A stretch of DNA of 64,000 nucleotides from Thermincola carboxydiphila (GTDB lineage Bacteria > Bacillota > Thermincolia > Thermincolales > UBA2595). The stretch is taken from positions 205,541-269,540 of the forward strand of contig JAENZX010000001.1 in the NCBI GenBank assembly GCA_016841045.1, given 5' to 3'. Both the position numbers and the translations under genes were made by a program. The notes beneath the pieces are model-generated. The model made no database searches and was not told the DNA's origin. It saw only the letters and a program-made list of their open reading frames with translations. Below are positions 17,936 through 25,154 of the stretch, in pieces; within the stretch, counting starts at the first letter, position 1, and the number at the start of each line of letters is the position of its first letter.

Positions 17936-18208
17936 CTAACAGTCACAATGGGGCTCACTACCTGTGAGCCAGCCTTTTATAATGGCATAAGTTCATCCTA
18001 CACCTGATCTGACAGTTACTGCATTAATTGGACAGTTTTGGGCACAGGCTCCACATTCCATACAACTATCCTTATCACGTATATCGGCTTTGCCTCCGTC
18101 AATCATAAAAACCTGGTGAGGGCAAACCTGAAAACATATTCCACAACCAATACATTTATCCTTATTTAACTTTAGAGTCACTACGTCTTTTAAATACTTA
18201 AGAGCCAT
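17936..18208 (-). CDS. hgcB: HgcB, ferredoxin partner of mercury methylation, with in-frame TGA (candidate Sec72)
   Basis: Residues 1-71 form a 2x[4Fe-4S] ferredoxin: CIGCGICFQVCP (19-30) and CMECGACAQNCP (49-60), the latter the HgcB form. A TGA at 17993-17995 would end it after SGVG. The same frame continues TYAIIKGWLTGSEPHCDC to a TAG, giving 90 residues with the Cys-x-Cys tail expected of HgcB. The TGA falls at the conserved extra Cys (Cys73 in the Desulfovibrio ND132 protein). A SECIS-like hairpin follows. HgcB is thought to donate electrons to HgcA. The alternative is a nonsense mutation. The gene begins 13 bp after hgcA. Confidence 0.85.
17952..17995 (-). promoter_or_regulatory. Candidate bacterial SECIS element in hgcB
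   Basis: TGA (17995-17993), 22-nt linker, then the perfect 7-bp stem GGCTCAC / GTGAGCC with loop AGGTA. The loop starts 29 nt after the TGA and has G as its second base. Bacterial SECIS elements are described as stem-loops with the apical loop roughly 16-37 nt after UGA and a G in the first two loop bases. No T-run follows, so it is not a terminator. Confidence 0.65.
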
Positions 18209-18221
18209 AATTTTTTGTCAC

Positions 18222-19358
18222 CTACCCTAAATTTGATATGGTGTATGCAACTAATAATCCGATACCTGCAATGGATGCTGCGACCACCAAAGGCACCACA
18301 ATGATAGTTTCTCTCAGTGTACCTGAGAAAGATGTATACGTACTGGAACCAGTAAAATTCAACGCAAGGTATGTAGATATTGACAGAAGCAGTAAAATGT
18401 TACCTATTAATATGAGGTGGTTATCAGCGAACATAAACACACTATGGAAGTTAAAAAATACCAACGCCCAAAGAGAACCGAGAAATAAACCTTTTAAAGC
18501 GAAGGACCTAAATGGAATGTATGGCAATAACACCGGAACAAAAAAGGTTCCCATCAGGAATGCCCCGACATATGAAAGGAGATTGAAAAAGGTTTCTGTT
18601 AGACTGTTTAAGTCAAAACCACGGTGGTTAATTATGTTAAAGACTAACAATAAAATAACCGGTATTAATAAAAATTTCAGACCGGGAATTATCTCCATGG
18701 GAGTCAATACAATCCTGTCTTTTAAATCAAAGCTTACCGTTCGCATTTCATTGGATGCATTCCAGCCGTTGGCCAGAAACTCAGGAATATCTTTGGCTCT
18801 TACCGGCCCAAAGCTTACTTTGAACCCGGAGCTTTTAGTTACTTTTTGGCTTGCTACGCCGGGCGCTCCAAGCTGCGGTATGATAATCTTCCGATGGGAT
18901 ACCACATGTTCTAACTTAGTCTTATTGATTCTGTTGATAAGCTCATTTGTACCGAAGGTACCTTTACCTGCCGCACACCAAACATTGATGCCTTTTGTGT
19001 TCAGGACCAAAACCCATAAGTTTTGACCAGCTAATTCCTTACGTAATAAATCAAAGGTTAGTTTATAATTAGCTGTGACAATAACTGGTGAATCCTGCTT
19101 TGGATCTCCTACAGCATAAAGCCCCGGCGAGACAGTATAGTTATAACGGTTTATACCCCATCTAACCTTGAAGTTGTCAAAGTGGTCCTTTGCGGTTAAC
19201 ACGGTTCTTATTCTCCGTATTTTGCCAACGGGGTTTTCTATATACCCCTCAATCCACTCGTGCTGGACACCCTCGTCATTATATAATGCCCCATCAGTAT
19301 CTACCTCAGGCAGACAATCTTTCGGCCCTCAACAATTTCTCTGATTATTGTCTATCAT
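18222..19358 (-). CDS. hgcA: HgcA, corrinoid mercury methyltransferase, with in-frame TGA at codon 10 (candidate Sec10)
   Basis: The hallmark cap-helix motif NVWCAAGK is present (Cys128 of the extended protein), followed by GTFGTNELINRI and QLGAPGV. About five membrane helices fill the C-terminal half. A frame starting at GTG 19202 lacks the family N-terminus; reading upstream restores EWIEGYIENPVGKIRRIRT. That segment runs from ATG 19358, which has AGAGGTG 7 nt upstream, through one TGA (codon 10) in the context Asn-Cys-TGA-Gly-Pro-Lys-Asp-Cys. Total 378 residues. HgcA transfers a methyl group from its corrinoid to Hg(II); its native role is unknown. Confidence 0.88.
19298..19331 (-). promoter_or_regulatory. 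Candidate bacterial SECIS element in hgcA
   Basis: TGA (19331-19329), then an 8-pair stem TGTCTGCC... TTGTCTGCC / GGTAGATA (two G-U pairs) closing loop TGA. The apical loop starts 20 nt after the TGA with G as second base, within the described bacterial SECIS range. Weaker than the hgcB hairpin. Confidence 0.5.
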
Positions 19359-19367
19359 AGCAAACAC

Positions 19368-19399
19368 CTCTGTTAACTTAAATCTCTGTTAACTTAAAT
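19368..19399. repeat. Tandem 16-bp repeat upstream of hgcA
   Basis: CTCTGTTAACTTAAAT occurs twice head to tail, ending 9 bp before the hgcA start. Each unit contains the palindrome GTTAAC. It overlaps the ribosome binding site region, so it could bind a regulator or be a slippage duplication. Confidence 0.7.
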
Positions 19400-19473
19400 C
19401 AAAAATTACGTTTTCATTTTCACCTAATATGATTTTACTCTACAGGGGTATGTTTTGTCAGCATAAAAATGAA

Positions 19474-19493
19474 TCCGCCCATAATTAGGCGGA
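19474..19493 (-). terminator. Terminator between the 77-residue gene and hgcA
   Basis: TCCGCC / GGCGGA stem with 8-nt loop, followed on the minus strand by TTCATTTTTATG. It separates hgcAB from the upstream gene. Confidence 0.7.
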
Positions 19494-19519
19494 CTTAATC
19501 TGTCGTTGTTAGTTGTATC

Positions 19520-19753
19520 TTAACCCTTCGTCTCCCTGTTGTTATCTGTGATGAAATCAGCTGGAATCCGGTCATCAAGAGCACTTGAGATATATTGCTG
19601 ATTATTTCTATCTTTCTCGTTCTCGTCAATTTCCTGGTATATCATTTCCTGCCCGGAGTCTTCAGTGTCCTCGACAGTGTTTGATTCAGTGATGGTTACC
19701 TTGTAACCGCTGGCATACATCGGCCAAATTCCCTTCCGGTTACTTTTTGACAT
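19520..19753 (-). CDS. Small acidic hypothetical protein
   Basis: 77 residues from the ATG at 19753, preceded by AAGGGGG at a 7-nt spacing; a longer reading frame lacks a site. Basic N-terminus (MSKSNRKGIWPMYASGYKVTI) followed by a highly acidic tail rich in Glu, Asp, Asn. No membrane segment. It lies between bioY copy 2 and hgcA, with its own terminator. I do not recognise the family. Confidence 0.65.
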   Translation of the reverse strand: MSKSNRKGIWPMYASGYKVTITESNTVEDTEDSGQEMIYQEIDENEKDRNNQQYISSALDDRIPADFITDNNRETKG

Positions 19754-19851
19754 AACATAACCCCCTTTTTCAAACTCACTCTTTTTAGTGTCTGCTTCTG
19801 CCAGTTTATTATTACCCATAAGCAGTGTCAAATTTTACATGCTAATTAAGC

Positions 19852-20394
19852 CTAAAATAGATTAGCTTTAATCAATTGTCTGCGAATTTGAGGCCCTGCA
19901 TAAGCCGCAATTAAAATTTTAGCCAGGTCTCCGGGAATAAAAGGAATTACACCTGCAGCAAGGGCAGCGGCTGCTGATATTTTAGCCTGATATGACAACC
20001 AAATGGTACCAAAAACATAGCATACTGCTGTACCAAGTACCATACCTATAAAACACAAATACCGTTTGTCAAAAAATTTATCAATAAAAAAACCAGCAAT
20101 CAGTGCCATGAAGATAAATCCGATAATATATCCACCGGTGGGTCCTACGAGTTTAGAAGCTCCTCCAGTAAAACCGGAAAATACAGGAATGCCAACAAAA
20201 CCGATTAACATATATATTATGTAGCTAATAGTGCCTTTTTTTATACCAAGTGCATAAAGTGCAAAATAGATCGCTAAATTTGTGAAGGAAATTGGTATTA
20301 CCCCAATAGGAATCGATAAAGGTCCGAGAATACACATGACTGCAGCCATGACACCAACAATTGCCATAGGATAGATATTAGATTTATTTTTCAT
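19852..20394 (-). CDS. bioY: Biotin transporter S component BioY (copy 2)
   Basis: 180 residues with six hydrophobic segments and the BioY patterns LGPLSIPIGVIPISFTNLAIYFALYALG and GPTGGYIIGFIFMALIAG. The first loop (SIPIGVIPISFTNL) differs from copy 1 (PLPFSPVPVTGQTL), so the two may differ in affinity or substrate. It lies 36 bp downstream of bioB in one operon behind a BirA palindrome. ATG preceded by GAGGAAAATGC. Confidence 0.92.
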   Translation of the reverse strand: MKNKSNIYPMAIVGVMAAVMCILGPLSIPIGVIPISFTNLAIYFALYALGIKKGTISYIIYMLIGFVGIPVFSGFTGGASKLVGPTGGYIIGFIFMALIAGFFIDKFFDKRYLCFIGMVLGTAVCYVFGTIWLSYQAKISAAAALAAGVIPFIPGDLAKILIAAYAGPQIRRQLIKANLF

Positions 20395-20430
20395 GCATTT
20401 TCCTCATTTCAATTTTATTGATTGCAAATG

Positions 20431-21387
20431 TTATCTTGAGATATCAAAACCTAAATTAGTTAACATTTTTTTATCCTGTGAAGTGTTACTACCTACAGTG
20501 GTTAACATATCACCAGTGATTGTGGCATTGGCACCAGAAAGGAATATTTTTGCACCACCGTTTTTAAAGTAGTTTCTGCCTGCCGCCATACGAATATATG
20601 CGGCAGGATTAATATAACGAAAGATAGCAATTGTTCTTAAAATTTCATCTTCAGAAAGAGGTTCCAGGTCTTCATAACAGGTACCTTTGATAGGCATTAG
20701 GGCATTGATAGGAATAGAATCTACCTGTAATTCAGACAAGCTCACGGCCATATCAATACGGTCTTCCCAAGTCTCACCCATGCCAATGATTCCACCGGAG
20801 CAAACTTTAAAACCTACTTTTTTTGCTAATTCAATTTCGTAAATCTTGTCTTCATATGTATGAGTGGTACAGACGTTAGGAAAGTTACGTTTGGAGGTTT
20901 CTATGTTTTCATGATACATTGATACGCCTGCCTCTTTTAAACGAATAAATTGTTCTTCAGTTAAGAGACCATGAGAAGCACAAAGTTCTATGCTGCATTC
21001 CTCACGCATACTTTTGTATGACTCAATAGCTTTATCAAAATCCCTACCCGTTAGAGATCTGCCAGCGGTAACAATAGAATAACGATGTACACCATTGGCT
21101 TCATTTTTTTTACAATCTTCTACAATTATATCGGAGTCTAAAAATTCATATTCTTTAATTCCACTGTGATGGTGAGCAGACTGGGCACAGAATTTGCAGT
21201 TTTCACTGCAACGACCGCTGCGGCCATTGATAATAGTGCAGAGATTAACCTTGTTTCCACATAATGCCTTACGAATCATATTGGCACCTTCAAACAGCTC
21301 TTCTGAAGCTGCAGTTAAAAAGAAACTGAAGTCTTCTCCTCTTTTTAAACGCCGGCCCGCAATAATTTCTTTAGCTAAATCTTCCAT
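20431..21387 (-). CDS. bioB: Biotin synthase BioB
   Basis: 318 residues from the ATG at 21387 (GGGGGAAG 6 nt upstream; an ATG five codons earlier lacks a site). The radical-SAM cluster motif CSENCKFCAQSAHH is at ~residues 59-72. Further BioB patterns: YSIVTAGRSL, CASHGLL, YHENIETS, CSGGIIGMGETWEDR, MPIKGT, AAGRNYFKNGG, FLSGANATITGDMLTT. It inserts sulfur into dethiobiotin. No bioA, bioD, bioF or bioW is in the window, so dethiobiotin may be imported or made elsewhere. Confidence 0.97.
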   Translation of the reverse strand: MEDLAKEIIAGRRLKRGEDFSFFLTAASEELFEGANMIRKALCGNKVNLCTIINGRSGRCSENCKFCAQSAHHHSGIKEYEFLDSDIIVEDCKKNEANGVHRYSIVTAGRSLTGRDFDKAIESYKSMREECSIELCASHGLLTEEQFIRLKEAGVSMYHENIETSKRNFPNVCTTHTYEDKIYEIELAKKVGFKVCSGGIIGMGETWEDRIDMAVSLSELQVDSIPINALMPIKGTCYEDLEPLSEDEILRTIAIFRYINPAAYIRMAAGRNYFKNGGAKIFLSGANATITGDMLTTVGSNTSQDKKMLTNLGFDISR

Positions 21388-21447
21388 ATTAGCTTCCCCC
21401 ATACAAATATTTGAATCAATGCTTTGTACGTTGAAGTATATATGAAC

Positions 21448-21497
21448 AGAAAACTATTGTCAACCTATTTTATTTACATGGTTGACAATAGTTTTCT
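21448..21497. promoter_or_regulatory. BirA operator upstream of bioB-bioY
   Basis: Perfect 18-bp inverted repeat AGAAAACTATTGTCAACC / GGTTGACAATAGTTTTCT with a 14-nt spacer. The inner 9-mers TTGTCAACC and GGTTGACAA match the BirA consensus, with the same 14-nt spacing as at 9641-9672. The palindrome is longer than BirA requires. Confidence 0.92.
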
Positions 21498-21536
21498 GGT
21501 ATCCTTGGGGATTTGAAGCCTTTGAGAAGGCAAAAA

Positions 21537-21552
21537 AGAGCCCTAAGGCTCT
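21537..21552 (-). terminator. Terminator of a short minus-strand transcript
   Basis: AGAGCC / GGCTCT hairpin with loop CTAA region, followed on the minus strand by six T. It lies upstream of the bioB operator and implies a minus-strand transcript arriving from the 21.55-21.75 kb region. Confidence 0.75.
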
Positions 21553-21559
21553 CTGTTGA

Positions 21560-21646
21560 CTATACCGCTCTCAGTGATACACCGTCAAGGAACCATGCCG
21601 TTCTATTAAAATTGCCGGATTCATCGGGCACTGAATCTTCCTTCAT
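21560..21646 (-). CDS. Possible 28-residue peptide or gene remnant
   Basis: ATG-started frame MKEDSVPDESGNFNRTAWFL... ending just before the terminator at 21537-21552. The frame is open for ten codons upstream of the ATG as well. No ribosome site is visible. It may be the end of a decayed gene, a leader peptide or non-coding RNA. The rest of the 21.39-21.80 kb gap holds the BirA operator and nothing else I can name. Confidence 0.3.
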   Translation of the reverse strand: MKEDSVPDESGNFNRTAWFLDGVSLRAV

Positions 21647-21807
21647 AAGCCGTCGCGGAAACTTGAATATCTATATTATTCCCTTCGAATTCTTCCTATA
21701 AAAGCGTTGTTGGAACCAAAGGTAAATTTACCGGGCGGGCTTAGCCGGATAATTAAGGATTTTTAAGGAAAAACTATTATTAAAGAAAACGATCCAGGGT
21801 GATAACA

Positions 21808-22404
21808 GTGCGCGATACAATTACAATTGGTACCATTGGTGGATCTGTTTCCACCGTCATTTTTTTAGTGGCGGATTGGGCAATTGATGCTATACTTGGG
21901 ATTAAATATACTTCCTCAATAGAAGGCACAAGCAGTATTTATCTTAACCCTGATTATATTCACACTGTCGCCGGATACATTCTCGGTACCGTCAATACAT
22001 TTCTGTTAGGTAGTACTGTCGGCGTCTTAGTCGCCATTACTTTAAGGATTTTTGGTAAAGATTATTATCTCCTAAAAGGAATCGGTGTTGCTTTGATGTG
22101 GAAGATGGGAACTTTCGGCATTTTGGCCCCGATAGCCAATATAACACCAAATATTAAAAACGAACCTCAAACCATGCTTTTGGCCATGCTGAACTTTTTT
22201 ATCATGGGCATAATCAGTTCGTTTATCGTAAAAAAGTATATGAAAGAAGATAGTTCAAAGTACGTTGCTAATTCCCAAGATTCCGTGTCCGAGCCAAACG
22301 ACAAAAGCAGCCCTAAGAAATACTACCTTTCTCCTTCCCCTGCTAGAAAGAATAAGGAAACAGATAAAAAAGTTCGTTTAATAAAACCTATTAAATTGCA
22401 GTAG
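21808..22404 (+). CDS. Four-helix membrane protein with charged tail (paralogue of 51.3-52.3 kb pair)
   Basis: 198 residues from a GTG at 21808 with AGGG 8 nt upstream. Four hydrophobic segments (residues ~4-25, 52-80, 92-108, 122-140), then a ~55-residue Ser/Lys-rich tail (SSPKKYYLSPSPARKNKETDKK). The pattern YYLLKGIGVALMWKMGTFGIL resembles YLLIKGIGFGLVVWVGIFGTLL in the protein at 51348-51824. Family function unknown; possibly a spore-forming-clostridia membrane family. Confidence 0.75.
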   Translation: MRDTITIGTIGGSVSTVIFLVADWAIDAILGIKYTSSIEGTSSIYLNPDYIHTVAGYILGTVNTFLLGSTVGVLVAITLRIFGKDYYLLKGIGVALMWKMGTFGILAPIANITPNIKNEPQTMLLAMLNFFIMGIISSFIVKKYMKEDSSKYVANSQDSVSEPNDKSSPKKYYLSPSPARKNKETDKKVRLIKPIKLQ

Positions 22405-22423
22405 TTAAGGCATATTACTACTA

Positions 22424-22447
22424 AAACCCATCAATAATGGTGGGTTT
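22424..22447 (+). terminator. Rho-independent terminator
   Basis: AAACCCA / TGGGTTT stem with 10-nt loop 20 bp after the membrane protein gene, followed by GCTGCTTTT. Confidence 0.65.
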
Positions 22448-22544
22448 GCTGCTTTTAGAAAGTCCATTTTGTTTGCATTACGGTCAACCAAAGTTTGTAA
22501 AAGATAAGTAAGTAAAATAAATTTTCATTAAGGGAAGTGTCAAA

Positions 22545-24587
22545 ATGCAAGTAAAACATACACACCGACTTGTTAACGAAAAATCCCCCTACCTTCTCCA
22601 ACACGCCCGCAACCCCGTAGACTGGTATCCTTGGGGCGACGAGGCTTTTGCGAAAGCAAAAGCGGAAGACAAGCCCATTTTTCTCTCCATAGGATATTCC
22701 ACTTGTCACTGGTGTCACGTCATGGAACGTGAATCCTTCGAAGACAAAGAAGTCGCCGAAGTACTAAACAAACATTTCGTTTCAATCAAGGTAGACCGTG
22801 AAGAACGCCCTGATGTGGACGCTATTTACATGTCCGTATGCCAGGCCATAACCGGTCATGGCGGCTGGCCCCTTACTGTAATTATGAGTCACGACAAGAA
22901 GCCCTTCTTTGCCGGAACCTACTTTCCCAAGCAAAGCTCACGAGGAATGCCTGGGATAATGGATATTCTGGGGCAGATCGCTGAATTATGGGAAACTAAA
23001 AGGGAGGAATTACTGGAATCAAGTGAAAAAATAACTAAAGCAATACAAAGTTCCCTTTTTGCTCATGAGCCTGGAGAAATCAGTGAGGATGTGCTGCATA
23101 AGGCCTACAAATTTTTTGAGCATTCCTTTGATTCCCGTCACGGCGGCTTTGGCAGAGAGCCCAAGTTTCCAACACCTCATAACCTTTCGTTCCTATTGAG
23201 ATACTGGAAATTCACAGGCCGAATGCCTGCCCTGGAAATGGTGGAAAAGACACTGGATTCAATGTATCTCGGCGGTATCTATGACCATATAGGCTTTGGA
23301 TTTGCCCGGTACTCCACCGACCAAAAATGGCTGGTACCTCATTTCGAAAAAATGCTTTATGATAATGCTCTGCTGGCAATTGCCTATCTTGAAGCATACC
23401 AGGCAACCGGCAGGGAAAAGTTGGCCAATACGGCACGGGAGATTTTTACCTATGTCTTAAGAGATATGACTTCTCCGGAAGGGGGATATTACTCGGCTGA
23501 AGATGCCGATTCAGAAGGTGAGGAGGGCAAGTTCTACGTCTGGTCACCTGCAGAAGTTAAAGCTGTCCTTGGTGAAGAAGAAGGTACCCGCTACTGTGAG
23601 GCTTATGACATAACTACCCGGGGAAATTTCGAAGGTAAGAGTATTCCCAACCTGATTGAAAAAGGATATATCACCGGTTTGAATTCTTCAAGAGAAAAAC
23701 TATTTAAGGAAAGAGAAAGACGTGTACACCCATTTAAGGATGATAAGATACTTACGGCCTGGAACGGCCTCATGATCGCCGCTATGTCGCTGGGAGCACG
23801 AGTTTTGGATGATAAACGTTACGCTCAGGCAGCCGAAAAGGCAGTTTCCTTTACTATGAAAAACCTCAGACGGTCTTCAGACGGCAGGCTGCTGGCACGA
23901 TACCGTGACGGAGAATCTGCCCACCTGGCTTACCTTGATGACTACGCATTTTTTATTTGGGGCCTGATTGAGCTTTATGAAGCGACCTTTAACCCGGAGC
24001 ACCTCTTACTGGCTCTAGAACTTAACAGTGATATGATTAAGTATTTCTGGGACCAACAGGAAAGAGGGTTATTCCTTTACGGGTCGGATGCTGAAGCTCT
24101 GATTGCCCGACCGAAGGAAATCTATGATGGGGCGATTCCTTCTGGCAACTCAGTTGCAGCAGTTAACTTCCTAAGATTAGCAAGACTAACAAGTGACTCC
24201 CAACACGCAGACCGAGCTAGGGAAATGTTCAAAACCTTTGGTGGTTCGGTTGCAGAAAGCCCAACAGGACACTCCCACTTCTTGATGGCAGTATATCTTG
24301 AACAATTACCCGGTACTGAAATTACCATTGTCGGGGACCCTGCTTCAGGAGATACTGGAGATATGCTAAAAACCATAAATAAAATATTTGCACCGGAAGT
24401 ATCCGTCCTGTTTAAGCCGCCAGGCCACATGGCTGAGCAGTTAGGACAAATAGCACCTATTGTAAAGGATCGGAATATGATCGAAGGCAAAGCAACAGCT
24501 TATGTTTGTAAGGAGTTTGCCTGCCAGCCGCCTGTAACCAGTGCAGAACAATTGGCGGACATGCTCAAGCTCGCAACGACACATTAA
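22545..24587 (+). CDS. YyaL-type thioredoxin-domain protein (DUF255 / spermatogenesis-associated 20 family)
   Basis: 680 residues, full length for the family. Residues 1-165 form a thioredoxin-like domain with [21 protein letters not shown]; the CHWC motif replaces the usual CGPC. The remainder is an (alpha/alpha)6-barrel like those of glycan-processing enzymes ([55 protein letters not shown]). The biochemical role is unknown. AAGGGAAG precedes the ATG. Confidence 0.94.
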   Translation: MQVKHTHRLVNEKSPYLLQHARNPVDWYPWGDEAFAKAKAEDKPIFLSIGYSTCHWCHVMERESFEDKEVAEVLNKHFVSIKVDREERPDVDAIYMSVCQAITGHGGWPLTVIMSHDKKPFFAGTYFPKQSSRGMPGIMDILGQIAELWETKREELLESSEKITKAIQSSLFAHEPGEISEDVLHKAYKFFEHSFDSRHGGFGREPKFPTPHNLSFLLRYWKFTGRMPALEMVEKTLDSMYLGGIYDHIGFGFARYSTDQKWLVPHFEKMLYDNALLAIAYLEAYQATGREKLANTAREIFTYVLRDMTSPEGGYYSAEDADSEGEEGKFYVWSPAEVKAVLGEEEGTRYCEAYDITTRGNFEGKSIPNLIEKGYITGLNSSREKLFKERERRVHPFKDDKILTAWNGLMIAAMSLGARVLDDKRYAQAAEKAVSFTMKNLRRSSDGRLLARYRDGESAHLAYLDDYAFFIWGLIELYEATFNPEHLLLALELNSDMIKYFWDQQERGLFLYGSDAEALIARPKEIYDGAIPSGNSVAAVNFLRLARLTSDSQHADRAREMFKTFGGSVAESPTGHSHFLMAVYLEQLPGTEITIVGDPASGDTGDMLKTINKIFAPEVSVLFKPPGHMAEQLGQIAPIVKDRNMIEGKATAYVCKEFACQPPVTSAEQLADMLKLATTH

Positions 24588-24588
24588 A

Positions 24589-24748
24589 AGAAAAAAGATA
24601 ACCACAGAGGAACACAGAGAGTAACTGCTAACACCAAATTTATTTCTTCTATCCGTCGGTAGTTAATTTTTAAGTCCAAAATCTCATCTCTGTGTCCTCT
24701 CTTTTGCCACAAATGAGTCCTTCACTCTGTGGTTCAATCTTTTTCTTT
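24589..24748. repeat. Palindromic intergenic element of the ACCACAGAGG-ACACAGAG type
   Basis: Left arm AGAAAAAAGATAACCACAGAGG plus AACACAGAGAG; right arm CTCTGTGTCCTCT ... CACTCTGTGGTT plus CAATCTTTTTC. The arms pair imperfectly around a ~65-nt centre. A related but diverged copy lies at 58333-58530 (AACCGCGGAGG ... CTCTGTGTTAATTG). Such CACAGAG-rich palindromes are dispersed in many genomes; no transposase is present. Confidence 0.7.
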
Positions 24749-24836
24749 TCCTCTTGGTCCTTAAGAATAAAAGGAAGAAGACAATAAAATCACCTGGCTC
24801 AAAGAAGACAAAAGGGCAAACTCTTATGAGCAGCCC

Positions 24837-25043
24837 TTAAAAGTCTTCAAGCAGTTGGCGATACAAGCAACGACCCTCGCACGTCTGACTGGAGTTGTCA
24901 CATTCAAATCCTACGATTTCTCCTTCATTTGTGCCCGAGCCAGGGTCTCTGTAGATTCGGATTGATACGATTTTGGAGGCAACAGTACATGTTTCCTTTC
25001 GGGCTTCAACCAACTTTTCCAATTTAGCACACAACCATTTCAC
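24837..25043 (-). CDS. Small Cys-containing protein under a CsoR/CstR-like operator
   Basis: About 67 residues if it starts at the GTG at 25043, just downstream of a good promoter (25060-25088). Sequence: VKWLCAKLEKLVEARKETC, then a domain with VYRDPGSGTNEGEIVGFECDN and CEGRCLYRQLLEDF. Four or five Cys suggest metal or redox chemistry. No ribosome site is seen, so it may be leaderless (start about 10 nt after the predicted +1). A longer frame would start inside the promoter. Family not recognised. Confidence 0.6.
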   Translation of the reverse strand: MKWLCAKLEKLVEARKETCTVASKIVSIRIYRDPGSGTNEGEIVGFECDNSSQTCEGRCLYRQLLEDF

Positions 25044-25059
25044 ATAAATTATACAAAGA

Positions 25060-25088
25060 ATTGTATACCCTTTAGGGGTATTAGTCAA
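25060..25088 (-). promoter_or_regulatory. Sigma-A promoter with CsoR/CstR-like operator in its spacer
   Basis: TTGACT, 17-nt spacer, TACAAT. The spacer contains ATACCC-CTAAA-GGGTAT, a dyad resembling the C/G-tract operators of CsoR, CstR and RcnR repressors. A bound repressor there would block the promoter. Confidence 0.65.
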
Positions 25089-25117
25089 GTTGAATTATTG
25101 ACAGCTGAATTATAAAC

Positions 25118-25147
25118 AAACCCCTTCTTCCTTGGAAAAAGGGGTTT
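25118..25147. terminator. Bidirectional terminator
   Basis: AAACCCC / GGGGTTT stem with a 16-nt loop that can itself pair (TTCC/GGAA). Lies between the cytochrome gene end and the small Cys-protein promoter. Confidence 0.7.
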
Positions 25148-25154
25148 CGACGTT

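Noticed and set aside
17952-17970. hgcB hairpin as a transcription terminator
   Set aside because: No T-run follows it, and a true terminator with six T lies at 17891-17908.
18238-19026. Plus-strand 262-residue open frame opposite hgcA
   Set aside because: It is antisense to the clear HgcA frame, has no ribosome site and no family-like motifs.
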